DNA from: Anaeromicrobium sediminis
Lineage (GTDB): Bacteria; Bacillota; Clostridia; Peptostreptococcales; Thermotaleaceae
Reading direction: 5' to 3'
Assembly: GCF_002270055.1 (NCBI RefSeq)
Contig: NZ_NIBG01000001.1
Location: 284,937-348,936, forward strand
Length of the DNA: 64,000 nucleotides
Numbering within the stretch: position 1 is the stretch's first letter; each line of letters opens with the position of its first letter. A program made the translations under genes and the position numbers. This document shows positions 25,722 to 35,173 of the stretch, piece by piece. Under the pieces are notes generated by a model. It was not told where the DNA came from, did no database searches, and worked only from the letters and a program-made list of their open reading frames with translations.

Positions 25722-26921
25722 TTACACAACAAATCCTGCAATTAGAGCTATTAGTACAATCAATGGTGCTGGGATTTTTTTTGTCAATAGTAGTATCACC
25801 GTTAGAAGTGTAACAACAATATTATCAATCACAAATCCACTCTTTTGCATGAGAATTACCGCAGATACAGCAATTAAACCACCAGCAACTGCATTGATCC
25901 CCTTTAAAGAAATTTTTATCCCTTTAATCTTCTTTAAGTTTTCCCATATTGGATAGATAAAATAAATTAAAAGAAGTCCTGGTAAAAAGATTCCTATTCC
26001 ACCTGCTATGGAACCTAAGACTTGGGTTAATGTAGTACCACCACGAGCTGCCATTCCCCCTGCATAAGCACTAAAACTAAACATAGGTCCCGGTAGTCCT
26101 TGTACAAGTCCATAGCCTGTCAAAAATTCTTGATTTGTCATAAACTGCTTCACTTCTACTAGCTCACCATGCATTACGGGTACCACCACCTGTCCACCAC
26201 CAAAAACCAAGTAACCATAGCGATAAAAACTTTCAAACAAATGAACAATTTGATTATCCCATATAAATGCAAGAACCATACTCCCTATAGTAAAAATTCC
26301 AAAGGCAATAAAATATGGCCAAGGAGGATTTAATTTTACACGATTCCATAGGTTCTTCTCTTTTGAGGTAATGATACTTACCATTCCCCCTATCATTAGA
26401 ACCAATGGAAAAATCCATGGTTCCCTAATAAAGTAAGTAACTATGCCTCCTAGGAGTGATAACAATATAGTAGTATTATCCGTTACTACTTTGCGTCCAA
26501 TGCGATATGCAGCTACAATAATAAAGCCAACTGCCATTGGACCTATATAACGGAGCCCAGCCTGAGATATATTCATACTATCTAAAAATTGGTACAGAAA
26601 CGAAAGCACAGTCATCACCGTAAGTACTGGCAAAGCCCATACCAACATGGTCAGAAATGCTAACAATGGTCCTCCAGTTTTATAACCAACGGAAACCATC
26701 GTTTGTGTACTAGTTGGTCCTGGTAGAATACTACACAAAGCAATAAGCTCAACGAGTTCTTCTTCATTTAGATAGTCTTTCTTTATTACCATTTGATCTG
26801 TAAAAACACCATAATGAGCTGCAGGCCCTCCATAAGCTCCCAAAGAGCAAATGAGTACATCTTTTAAAAAGGTTCTCCATCGTACCCTATTTTCATTTTC
26901 CAAGTTTTTTTCTCCTTTCAT
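25722..26921 (-). CDS. chrA: Chromate transporter (ChrA family, two-domain)
   Basis: A 399-residue membrane protein made of two homologous halves, the long-chain ChrA architecture of the CHR superfamily, which exports chromate and possibly related oxyanions. The N-terminal half has SLGAYGGPAAHYGVFTDQMV and LCSILPGPTSTQTMVSVGY; the C-terminal half has FGGGQVVVPVMHGELVE and GYGLVQGLPGPMFSFSAYAG, the duplicated GGPxxH and PGP motifs. About ten membrane helices are expected. No chrB or reductase is adjacent. Native substrate uncertain. Confidence 0.92.
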   Translation of the reverse strand: MKGEKNLENENRVRWRTFLKDVLICSLGAYGGPAAHYGVFTDQMVIKKDYLNEEELVELIALCSILPGPTSTQTMVSVGYKTGGPLLAFLTMLVWALPVLTVMTVLSFLYQFLDSMNISQAGLRYIGPMAVGFIIVAAYRIGRKVVTDNTTILLSLLGGIVTYFIREPWIFPLVLMIGGMVSIITSKEKNLWNRVKLNPPWPYFIAFGIFTIGSMVLAFIWDNQIVHLFESFYRYGYLVFGGGQVVVPVMHGELVEVKQFMTNQEFLTGYGLVQGLPGPMFSFSAYAGGMAARGGTTLTQVLGSIAGGIGIFLPGLLLIYFIYPIWENLKKIKGIKISLKGINAVAGGLIAVSAVILMQKSGFVIDNIVVTLLTVILLLTKKIPAPLIVLIALIAGFVV

Positions 26922-27019
26922 AATAAAATCATCCTTTCAATTCCTAAATTCCTACATTTTACAATATTCTAATTTTCATATAGAACATTCTTGAGAAAAA
27001 TTAACTTCCATGGTGTTTT

Positions 27020-27050
27020 GATATCGCATCCCGATATCGTTATCCGATAA
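27020..27050 (-). promoter_or_regulatory. Candidate operator upstream of chrA
   Basis: The palindromic heptamer CGATATC/GATATCG occurs twice 13 bases apart, followed by a third similar half (ATCGGATA), about 100 bases before the chrA start. It is the only such pattern nearby and fits a repressor or activator site; the regulator is unknown. Confidence 0.3.
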
Positions 27051-27220
27051 TTAAATTATATATTAGAGGTTAGTAGAAATGCAAGACAAAATTTCAAGGA
27101 AATTTTTCCTGGGTTTTGTTCAAATTCATATATGTCATCACGCTAAGCAAGAAACTTTCTACCAGGCTTCCATGATTGAAGAACTTAAGGAACATCGATA
27201 TAATGCCCCATGGACTGAAA

Positions 27221-27246
27221 ATCCCTCAAACTAACATCTGAGGGAT
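27221..27246 (-). terminator. Terminator after the radical SAM gene
   Basis: ATCCCTCA pairs with TGAGGGAT over a ten-base loop, followed by TTTTC on the minus strand. It lies 20 bases beyond the SPASM-frame stop codon, which supports that frame as the original gene end. Confidence 0.75.
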
Positions 27247-27266
27247 CATGTAATTCAATGAAATAT

Positions 27267-28447
27267 TTAGTTCCTAAAATATGTAGGACACTCCATCTCC
27301 CCACTCATTGCATCTTTAAAAAGTGTATCACAAATGGCCATACATCCACCACATATATCTGTGTGTACACATGTATGACACAAGCTGTCTATATGATATG
27401 TTCTATTTTTTAAAGACTTTATAAACTTACCGTCTGTATAGTATTCATAAATTGAATTAGCCTTTTCGTTCCCTTAGTATGACTATACGGTTTAAAAGAA
27501 CCATCAGCATGAATAGCTATAAAGCTTTTGCCCGCCATACAACCTGAACGTTCTTTGTTAACACGCCCATTATTAAGATAAATTAGTAGGTTCGAATAGG
27601 CTGAGTCTACTTTAACTTTAATTCCCTTAACTTGTTTTATCCATTCAGCCAATTTGTAAAACTCGTCACCGGAGAGGGCATAATCTTCATAATCCTCTGT
27701 AGGAGATGGTTTGTATCGTAAAAGATTGATGTTTTTTACACCCATTTTTTTTGCATACTCAACCGTTTTAAAAAAAGTATCTAGGCTATCTTTGCGTATG
27801 ACCATATTAACACCAAAAGATAAATCTGTACTACTTAAAATCTGGATTGCATTGACAGCATGCTGAAAACCATCTCGAGATTTTTCATTAACTAATTGTA
27901 CAATTGAATTAAGAGAAATCTGCATATGGTTTAACCCGGCTTTAATAAGTTTACCTAGTAGTTCTTGTGATAACCCATAGCCACTGGTAGTCATTGTAGC
28001 GGACATTTCTGTCTTTGAAACATACTCAACAAAATCTACAATTTGAGAATGAACTAATGGCTCCCCACCTCCAATGGCGATCTGAAAAATTTTAAGTTTC
28101 TGTGCCTCATCAATATACGATTGAAATACATTTAGTGGCATCTCAATGGTACTAGTATGCCCTTTATAACACTGTAGACAATCTAGTGGGCATGCAGTTG
28201 TTATATCAATGTGTAGAGCATCAAGACGTAATTGATCTGGCTCTTCCTCTAATGTTTTTATAATCTCATTTAGACAAGAGGTTCTTGTAAGTATTCCAAG
28301 GGAGTATAATCGATCTATAAAGGGGGTTTTAATACCATTTTTTACATATTCTATTAATAATTCTTTTTCCTTATGGGAAAAAAAACCAGTCATGCCTGTG
28401 CTTTTTTCGAACAAGTATAATTTTTCATTATAGCCTTTAACTTGCAT
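27267..28447 (-). pseudogene. Radical SAM/SPASM protein with frameshift near the C-terminus
   Basis: The main frame (27419-28447) holds the radical SAM motif CPLDCLQCYKG (CxxxCxxC, binding the catalytic 4Fe-4S cluster) and AIGGGEPLVHSQIVDF. Near position 27460 the frame is lost, but the other frame continues SIYEYYTDGKFIKSL, LCHTCVHTDICGGCMAIC and MECPTYFRN up to the stop at 27267: this is the Cys-rich SPASM domain for auxiliary clusters. The usual Cys before the break is Tyr (FKPYSHT). The enzyme is therefore of the peptide-maturase type but is probably inactive, unless the shift is a sequencing error. The ATG at 28447 has GGGGG and follows the upstream gene by 22 bases. Confidence 0.8.
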
Positions 28448-28469
28448 AGTATCTGTCCCCCTAATCAAT

Positions 28470-29597
28470 CTACCAGAGTATTTGTTCCACATATGATCTA
28501 ATTTTTTGTGGTACAAGTAATTTTAACTGAATATCATTATTTTTTCTCATAAAATATATTTTCCCATAATTAATAGACTCTGAAATAGGTTTATATATTT
28601 TTAATTCTACGGAAATACAACTATTAAATACTTCATCCGTAACAAATCCTAATGGTGCAATTTGCTTAGCGAATTCAATATGCCCTCTTAAGGTTTTGTC
28701 ATGATATTTTTCACATAAACCCATCAAACATTCTAATTCAGTATCAACCTGACCCAATACCTTAGGTTCTTTCTCTTTGTAGGAGATTGACTCATAACGA
28801 AATTGTTTATACTTTTCTATCTCATTACAATGATAGGTATTTATAAATGGATTTTTACGACTGGTTTCAACGCCCTCAAGATTTAATATACGATCAATTG
28901 TCATATATAAATCCTTTGAAGGACAATCAATTTCTTCATATAAAAAATTTTCTGGGTGAATCTCATACCAGGATACATTACCTAAATTAGCTTCCGCATC
29001 AATCTCTAATTCTGGAAAAGCCAAGGACATCTTCTTTAATGCGTAATATTTTAAAACATTAGGCCCTCCTAAACAGCAATAAACATCCACAAACCTAATG
29101 GGATTATCTTGTTGTCGATTACAATAATCATCCCTACATATTTCATTGAAATTTGTATACTTTTTTTTAGCAACATCTGGTTCTAGAAAAAGTTGCATAT
29201 AACCTTGAGTATAAGGATTAGGCCAAAAAACGGGTTGTATCAAATCTTTTTCTTTTATATCAGAATTATTGACTATACTTGTAATGAGCTCTCGTTTTAC
29301 TTCTGGATATAGATTATATGGGTTAACATATTCATAAGAAATCTCAAAGGATTTAATGGAAGAACTAAGTATATCTTCCCACATTAAATCTAATTCATGT
29401 TTATAATAAGACTTGTTACAGAGTTTTCCTTTTCTTTTTGTATTTACTTTTGTTATTTTAATAGGTACATCTTTTCTTATTATTTTCAATTGTAAATAAT
29501 AATTGACAACCTCTTTTAACTTCTCCATTTCAGGTGTTAAAATATTATAACTTGTATCCGACCCATCTATTTCATAGCCATCATAATACGAAAACAT
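28470..29597 (-). CDS. Protein of unknown family between SNF2 and radical SAM genes
   Basis: About 376 residues with no family I recognise, soluble, with no signal peptide. Notable segments are a Tyr/Asp-rich start (FSYYDGYEIDGSDTSYNI), a Trp/Asn/Tyr-rich middle (PVFWPNPYTQGYMQLFLEP), a Cys cluster (RDDYCNRQ and VDVYCCLGGPNVLKYYAL) and a C-terminal charged part. The Cys could bind metal or be substrates for modification. The ATG at 29597 has GGGGAGG. It lies 65 bases after the SNF2 gene and 22 before the radical SAM gene on the same strand, so the three probably form one operon. Confidence 0.75.
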   Translation of the reverse strand: MFSYYDGYEIDGSDTSYNILTPEMEKLKEVVNYYLQLKIIRKDVPIKITKVNTKRKGKLCNKSYYKHELDLMWEDILSSSIKSFEISYEYVNPYNLYPEVKRELITSIVNNSDIKEKDLIQPVFWPNPYTQGYMQLFLEPDVAKKKYTNFNEICRDDYCNRQQDNPIRFVDVYCCLGGPNVLKYYALKKMSLAFPELEIDAEANLGNVSWYEIHPENFLYEEIDCPSKDLYMTIDRILNLEGVETSRKNPFINTYHCNEIEKYKQFRYESISYKEKEPKVLGQVDTELECLMGLCEKYHDKTLRGHIEFAKQIAPLGFVTDEVFNSCISVELKIYKPISESINYGKIYFMRKNNDIQLKLLVPQKIRSYVEQILW

Positions 29598-29662
29598 AAC
29601 TAGCCTCCCCATACATATTATTAACATTTTTTTCTCTATTGTTATTTTTTTATATCTACATT

Positions 29663-32353
29663 TTATATTTCCAGTTTAAACAAATCCATAAGCTGATTAT
29701 TATCCATTTCAGTAATCCAATTCTCTTGCTTATCTGATACGATTTCTTTTGATAATTTAGTTTTATCTTCAATCATTAAATCAATTTTTTCCTCAATAGT
29801 ACCTTTCACAATAAATTTATGTACTATAACATTTTTCATTTGCCCTATTCTAAATGCTCTGTCAGTTGCTTGATTCTCCACAGATGGATTCCACCACCTA
29901 TCAAAGTGAATAACATGATTAGCTGATGTAAGATTTAAACCTACACCTCCTGCCTTAATAGAAAGTATCATAAATGGTACATATTCTTCTCCTTGAAACT
30001 TAGCTACAATATCTTTTCTTTTCTTTGCTGCTGTTGACCCATGGAATACAAGTCCTTTATGCTTGAAAACAGTTTCAAGAAAACTACTAAGTTGTTCTGT
30101 AATTTCTTTAAACTGTGTAAATACAATAACTCTTTCTCTCTTTTCATAGATATTCTCACAAATTTCACGAAGTCTTTCAAATTTTCCACTATCTTTTTCA
30201 GCATAGTTGTTTTGACCAAGATATTGATCTGGATGGTTGCATATTTGCTTGAATTTCATTATAGATGAAAGGACAATTCCCTTACGTTCAATACCATTAT
30301 CAGTAGATTCAATCTTCAATTTAAGATCTTCTACTAATTTAGTATAAAGAACTATTTGCTTTTTTGTAAGAGTTGGATAAGTTTTCATTTCAATTTTTTC
30401 AGGTAAATCCGAAATAATAGTTTTGTCTGTTTTTAACCTTCTTAAAATAAATGGACTTACAACCTGTTTCAACTTACTATAATTATCTTGATTTTGTTTG
30501 AGTTTCTTTGTAAAGTCAGTAAATTCCCTAGAACTTCCAAGAAGACCTTTATTCAAAAAATCAAACAATGACCATAAATCAGAAAGCCTATTCTCTATAG
30601 GCGTACCTGTCATCGCAATCCTATAATTTGCTTTTAATTGTTTTACAACTCTCGTTTGCTTAGTTCTTGGATTCTTAATTGCTTGAGCCTCATCTAAAAT
30701 AACTGAGTCCCATGTTCTATTTTTAATCCATTCATATTTTGAAAGCATACCATATGTGGTTATAAAAAGCTCGTAATCTTGCTCATATATACTTCCATCA
30801 TGATATGGATTTTTATTTTCAGTAGGATGTAATATATAATACTTAAGTGTTGGAGCAAACTTTTCAATTTCACTCATCCAATTCCCTATAAGGGATGTAG
30901 GAATTATAAGCAATGTTTTTTCCTTTTTAATATTTTTATAATAATTTAACAGTGCAATTACTTGAACTGTTTTTCCAAGTCCCATATCATCTGCAAGACA
31001 GGCTCCTAATCCAAGATTTTTCATAAAGTAAAGCCAACTTAAACCTCGTTCTTGATAAGAACGTAATTTAGCATGAAAATCATTACCACATGCAATAGAC
31101 TCAATACTATCTATATTAGTCAATCTAGTAATCATTGAATTGATCCATTCGCCATTTGACACTTCAAGTTCACATACCTCTTCAGGTATTTTAAGTATCT
31201 TTCCAGCATTTAATTTGAAACGCATTGCTTCAATCATACTCATATTATTTCCACTCACAAGACTCTGAGCTTGCTCATATGCTTTAAGGGTTTTTTCTAA
31301 TTTTTTTCGATCTACTTCTACCCATTTTCCTTTAATAAAAGCTAATCCCTCTGCTTCAGAGATGAGTTTTTTCAATTCAGCAGCATCTATTTTTGATTCC
31401 CCAAGGGATAATTCGACTTTAAAATCCACAAGTGCATCTAAAGTAACTCTTGATGGTATTTCATTTCCAATAGTTACAGCCATTTTTAATGCATTTGATT
31501 TATTTTTCCACCAATTTGGTATACGACAAGAAATTCCTGATTCCTCGTACAAGGGTATTTCCTTAAGAAAAGTATACGCCTCTTTTGAATTTAAACCTAC
31601 TTGATGAAATATCTGACCTGATTTAACAAGTTTTGAAATAAAAGCACTTTTTTCGCAAGCTTTATTTACGGTTGCGAGCAATTCTACTAGTTTTTTTTCA
31701 TTTTTTTCATATTCTATAAGTGCATTTTTTAAAGGAAGATGTTTTGTTGCCCCATTTTTTGATGCTTCTGCCAAATATGTACCCATAAAAGCAAAGGGAT
31801 AATCGTCTCCTTTCTTCTCTACTAAATGAAAGAAAATACGCCCATGAAGATGTACATCATAGTTAAATGTCTTTAAAAATTCTTCAACACTCCCATTATA
31901 ATTTTGCTTCATTTTAGAGAATACCTTATTAAGATCTTTCCATACCTTTCTAATCCATTCACTATTTAAATATTCATCACCAATTAAATAGGGAGATTTA
32001 TTTAATAAATCCTTAATCTCTTCCTCTTTTATAGTAACTATAATTTTCTGACCAGATAATTCAATATCTTGTTTCTTTGATAGTTTCTTTACAAATGTTA
32101 CTGCAATACTTCTCAGATAACTAAGAGACTCAGAAATTGATGTTATTTTTTCTGATAATCCAAGAGAAAACAATGCTTCACTTCTATCTTTTCTAAAGTG
32201 TTTATATAATTTTTCTTGAATCATAATTTGTTCTTCATTAATCTGTCCTTTTATTTCCTGCCAATCGATTTCATAAAAACCCTCTGGTTTTAAAATAACA
32301 ATTAATTGTTTATTTTTCATTTCTACTGATTTAACTCTATCATGTGTTGTCAT
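29663..32353 (-). CDS. SNF2-family DEAD/DEAH ATPase (SNF2-associated N-terminus)
   Basis: An 896-residue Swi2/Snf2 ATPase. The N-terminal 430 residues resemble the SNF2-associated region of bacterial HepA/YwqA-type proteins. The motor follows: motif I LADDMGLGKTVQVIALL, Walker B ILDEAQAIKN, motif III AMTGTPIENRLSDLWSLFDF, and the C-terminal HVIHFDRWWNPSVENQATDR with FRIGQ (motifs V-VI). It should translocate on duplex DNA and displace bound proteins. No SWIM zinc finger is seen. The ATG at 32353 follows GGAAGG by 9 bases. It is the first gene of the putative operon with the unknown and radical SAM genes. Confidence 0.92.
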   Translation of the reverse strand: MTTHDRVKSVEMKNKQLIVILKPEGFYEIDWQEIKGQINEEQIMIQEKLYKHFRKDRSEALFSLGLSEKITSISESLSYLRSIAVTFVKKLSKKQDIELSGQKIIVTIKEEEIKDLLNKSPYLIGDEYLNSEWIRKVWKDLNKVFSKMKQNYNGSVEEFLKTFNYDVHLHGRIFFHLVEKKGDDYPFAFMGTYLAEASKNGATKHLPLKNALIEYEKNEKKLVELLATVNKACEKSAFISKLVKSGQIFHQVGLNSKEAYTFLKEIPLYEESGISCRIPNWWKNKSNALKMAVTIGNEIPSRVTLDALVDFKVELSLGESKIDAAELKKLISEAEGLAFIKGKWVEVDRKKLEKTLKAYEQAQSLVSGNNMSMIEAMRFKLNAGKILKIPEEVCELEVSNGEWINSMITRLTNIDSIESIACGNDFHAKLRSYQERGLSWLYFMKNLGLGACLADDMGLGKTVQVIALLNYYKNIKKEKTLLIIPTSLIGNWMSEIEKFAPTLKYYILHPTENKNPYHDGSIYEQDYELFITTYGMLSKYEWIKNRTWDSVILDEAQAIKNPRTKQTRVVKQLKANYRIAMTGTPIENRLSDLWSLFDFLNKGLLGSSREFTDFTKKLKQNQDNYSKLKQVVSPFILRRLKTDKTIISDLPEKIEMKTYPTLTKKQIVLYTKLVEDLKLKIESTDNGIERKGIVLSSIMKFKQICNHPDQYLGQNNYAEKDSGKFERLREICENIYEKRERVIVFTQFKEITEQLSSFLETVFKHKGLVFHGSTAAKKRKDIVAKFQGEEYVPFMILSIKAGGVGLNLTSANHVIHFDRWWNPSVENQATDRAFRIGQMKNVIVHKFIVKGTIEEKIDLMIEDKTKLSKEIVSDKQENWITEMDNNQLMDLFKLEI

Positions 32354-32698
32354 TGATTTCATCCTTCCAACAATTTTCAAATAACATCTTTCTTGAGAAT
32401 TATTTGTACATCTTCTATATTAACAAATCCCGACCAAACTAAATTTTCATTATAAGCGTTTTCATATCACCATATAATTCTTCTAGATATATGCCACAGC
32501 TATGATTTTCTCTATACTCTCTTATAACTTACATTATAGTCTAAATACCACTTGTTTTTAACTATATTTATAAAATATTAGCCTCTACCATTCCTATAAA
32601 AACTATACTTCTACTAATTTAATTGACAAATCTATATGTGGAATGTACCCAGAAATTCATTTCCTAATGTCTTCATATAAAAAGAATAATAACTTCTA

Positions 32699-32910
32699 CT
32701 ACTTGTGTGATATTAAAATTTTATTATACACTTTATTTTTCGAATCTTTTCCAAAATAATCTAAAGCTTCTTTTTCAAATCTGGCTCTATCAGTGGCTGT
32801 GAATTTACTATTAAGTATTATGCAGGGAGATTTATCTACTATTTGATTATAGACTTCTTCTTGTTGAGACTGAGTATTACATATTATTATTTGTTTTTCT
32901 TTTCGCTCAT
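32699..32910 (-). pseudogene. Helicase C-domain remnant resembling Cas3
   Basis: The minus strand reads KQIIICNTQSQQEEVYNQIV, CIILNSKFTATDRARFEKEA, then LDYFGKDS and KILISHK with a stop. In order this matches the ICNTV...LHSRFT..DR..KE...ILVATQ region of type I Cas3 helicases. Motif VI and everything upstream are missing. No cas gene or CRISPR array is near, so the assignment rests on this 70-residue piece. Confidence 0.45.
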
Positions 32911-33073
32911 TTATTCATTAAAATCTAGTTTTTCCACATATCTAAGCTTACTATATCTATTAGAAACAGCCTCATAAACCATTATCATTTTTGCAAGTGT
33001 AATTTATAACTTTATTAAGCAATGACAACTTAATATGAAAAGATATTAATATGTAAGAGTTTTTCGGTAAATG

Positions 33074-33110
33074 AATAAAAACTCGCAAAATCTTTTTTGA
33101 TTCTGCAAGT
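33074..33110 (-). terminator. Terminator-like hairpin
   Basis: ACTTGCAGAATC pairs with GATTTTGCGAGT around AAAAAA, followed by TTTTATTC on the minus strand. It is a second hairpin behind the YnbB-like gene, about 230 bases past its stop. Confidence 0.6.
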
Positions 33111-33131
33111 TAAGTTAACGGCTTTATCTAA

Positions 33132-33330
33132 TAGTTAACAACTTTATTTAACAACTTCATCACAAAGAGTTATTAAAATCTTTATTAAGAAGTTGCTCAC
33201 TTTCATATTTTATCACTTCATAAATATGCTGTAATAAAAAAACTCTTATGAAGGATTGCCTTCATAAGAATCTTGAAAATTGCAAGTCTAGTTTGCAACT
33301 TTATTAAACAGTTTACAACTTTATTAAACA
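33132..33330. repeat. Cluster of approximately 21-bp repeats
   Basis: The unit TAGTTTGCAACTTTATTAAA (33289) is followed head-to-tail by GTTTACAACTTTATTAAACA (33311-33330). Diverged copies occur at 33132-33153 and, further left, at about 32999-33020. All have the same orientation. The cluster is AT-rich and non-coding. Confidence 0.55.
33236..33268 (-). terminator. Terminator of the mutS-to-ynbB gene block
   Basis: CTTATGAAGG and CCTTCATAAG pair over a four-base loop; the minus strand continues AGTTTTTTTATT. It lies 72 bases past the stop of the last gene. Confidence 0.9.
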
Positions 33331-33339
33331 ACTACAACT

Positions 33340-34632
33340 CTATAATTCTATGCAACCTTGTTCCTTCATAGTGCTCAAGGCCTTAATAGCTCCGAATTTA
33401 CTGTGTTCGTATGTAAGTCCACCTTGGAAGTATACTATATAGGGTTCCTTAATAGGTGCATCGGCACTTAATTCTATAGAGGATCCTTGAACAAAGGCTC
33501 CTGCTGCCATGATGACTGGTGACTCGTATCCTGGCATTTCCCATGGTTCTGGCTTTACAAATGAATCTACTGGTGCTGCCCCTTGTACACCTTCACAAAA
33601 GGCCACTACAGCTTTTTCACTGCCAAGTTTTATGGCCTGTATTATATCACTTCTATTTTCATCCCATGTGGGTGATACTTCATATCCTAGTTTGTCATAT
33701 AGCTTCGAACAAAATATGGCTCCCTTTATGGCTTCACTTACTACATGGGGTGCCATAAATAATCCTTGGAACATGCTTCTTGTCATACCAAAGGTAAGAC
33801 CACATTCCTTTCCTATTCCAGGGGATGTCATTCTATAGGAGATAGTTTCTATTAAATCTTCTCTACCTACTATGTATCCTCCTGTTAAAGCCAATCCACC
33901 ACCAGGGTTTTTAATTAATGATCCTGCCATCACATCTACACCCACATCTGTAGGCTCTTTTGTATCTAAAAATTCTCCGTAGCAATTATCTACCATACAA
34001 ACCACATCTGGTTTAATTTCCTTTGCAGCTTTTACAACTTCTTCTATATCACTTATAGTAAGGGCTTTTCTCCAATCGTATCCTGTAGATCTTTGGATAT
34101 ATACCATTTTAGTTTTTTCACTTATTAATGACTTTAATTTTTCTATATCTACGTTTCCGTCCTTTTTAAAGTCCACTTGTTCATATGTAATTCCAAATTC
34201 CTTTAACGATCCACCGTACTCTCCCCTGATTCCTATTACTTCCTCTAGAGTATCATAAGGCTTTCCTGTAGCAGATATTATTTCATCTCCTGGTCTTAGT
34301 ATGCCTGTTAAACATAGGGTAAGGGCATGTGTACCATTAACAATAGTAGGTCTAACTATGGCATCTTCACAATTAAATAATTTTGCAAAAACCTTTTCTA
34401 TAGTTTCCCTTCCCATATCATTGTATCCATATCCCGTATTCCACTGGAAATGTGTATCGCTTACTCTACACTCTTGGAATACTTTTAATACTTTATATTG
34501 ATTAAATTCCCTTATTTTATCAATCTCTTTTAATCTATCTTTAATCTCATTTTCCACTTCATTACTAAGATCAAGTACCTTCTCTGATATGTTCATGTGT
34601 TCCATTAAATAGTCTTTAGTACTTTGTAACAT
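33340..34632 (-). CDS. ynbB: Methionine gamma-lyase family / aluminium resistance-like PLP protein (YnbB)
   Basis: A 430-residue fold-type I PLP enzyme of the YnbB group, often labelled aluminium resistance protein. Landmarks are QWNTGYGYNDMGRETIEKVF, IVRPTIVNGTHALTLCL, VCMVDNCYGEF (PLP-ring Asp) and the Schiff-base Lys in MAGSLIKNPGGGLALTGGY. Sulfur amino acid lyase activity is assumed from the family but the true substrate is not established. It starts 4 bases after the small GTPase gene and ends the block; its position behind spoVK and a GTPase matches ynbA-ynbB in Bacillus. Confidence 0.9.
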   Translation of the reverse strand: MLQSTKDYLMEHMNISEKVLDLSNEVENEIKDRLKEIDKIREFNQYKVLKVFQECRVSDTHFQWNTGYGYNDMGRETIEKVFAKLFNCEDAIVRPTIVNGTHALTLCLTGILRPGDEIISATGKPYDTLEEVIGIRGEYGGSLKEFGITYEQVDFKKDGNVDIEKLKSLISEKTKMVYIQRSTGYDWRKALTISDIEEVVKAAKEIKPDVVCMVDNCYGEFLDTKEPTDVGVDVMAGSLIKNPGGGLALTGGYIVGREDLIETISYRMTSPGIGKECGLTFGMTRSMFQGLFMAPHVVSEAIKGAIFCSKLYDKLGYEVSPTWDENRSDIIQAIKLGSEKAVVAFCEGVQGAAPVDSFVKPEPWEMPGYESPVIMAAGAFVQGSSIELSADAPIKEPYIVYFQGGLTYEHSKFGAIKALSTMKEQGCIEL

Positions 34633-34636
34633 TTAA

Positions 34637-35173
34637 TCACCATCCAAAATAGTTTTTCCTATGTATTTTATCACAAGAAATCATATGTCGCAAACAGGTT
34701 TTCACATTGTTAAAGCCAATTCTTTTCTTTGCTGAAATATTAAATATATTTATTTTAGGATAAGTCCTTATCATATTTTTCATCAAATTATTATCATGTA
34801 TCTTATCTGTTTTATTTAATAAAACTAAATATTTATCTTTAGTCATACCATAGTCTAATATATATTTATCTATACCATCAAAAGAAAAATCTGTAGCATC
34901 AATAATATGAATTATTATTTCAGCCTCTATTAAAGCATATAATGTCTTTGTCCTTTCCCTTCTTCTTCTCTCCGATTTATCTATTCCTGAATCAATACTC
35001 ACACTATCTATTAAATATATTTCTTCATTTTTAATATTTATCTTATAGTTGGTTAGATTCTTTTGTGTAAGTGTTTCATTTTTTTTATTTTTAGGATGCA
35101 GGAATTTAGAAAAATTTTTACAGAAAATAGTTTTGCCACTATTATCCTTTCCTATAACTATACACCTAACCAT
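34637..35173 (-). CDS. Small P-loop GTPase
   Basis: A 178-residue single-domain GTPase. The P-loop is GKDNSGKT (residues 8-15), G4 is NKTD and G5 is SAKK. The switch region is short (LIDSVSIDSGIDKSERRRRE), with the usual DxxG replaced by DSVS, which is unusual. It overlaps the AAA ATPase gene by 8 bases and precedes ynbB by 4, so all three are cotranscribed. Bacillus has the much larger HflX (YnbA) in this place; this is a different, smaller protein. Cellular role unknown. Confidence 0.8.
   Translation of the reverse strand: MVRCIVIGKDNSGKTIFCKNFSKFLHPKNKKNETLTQKNLTNYKINIKNEEIYLIDSVSIDSGIDKSERRRRERTKTLYALIEAEIIIHIIDATDFSFDGIDKYILDYGMTKDKYLVLLNKTDKIHDNNLMKNMIRTYPKINIFNISAKKRIGFNNVKTCLRHMISCDKIHRKNYFGW

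Noticed and set aside
33130-33330. Possible CRISPR array made of 21-bp repeats
   Set aside because: Two units are directly adjacent with no spacer, the others are diverged and irregularly spaced, and there is no dyad typical of CRISPR repeats.
33509-33838. 109-codon plus-strand frame inside the YnbB-like gene
   Set aside because: Antisense to a well-conserved PLP enzyme; no ribosome site and no protein-like motif.
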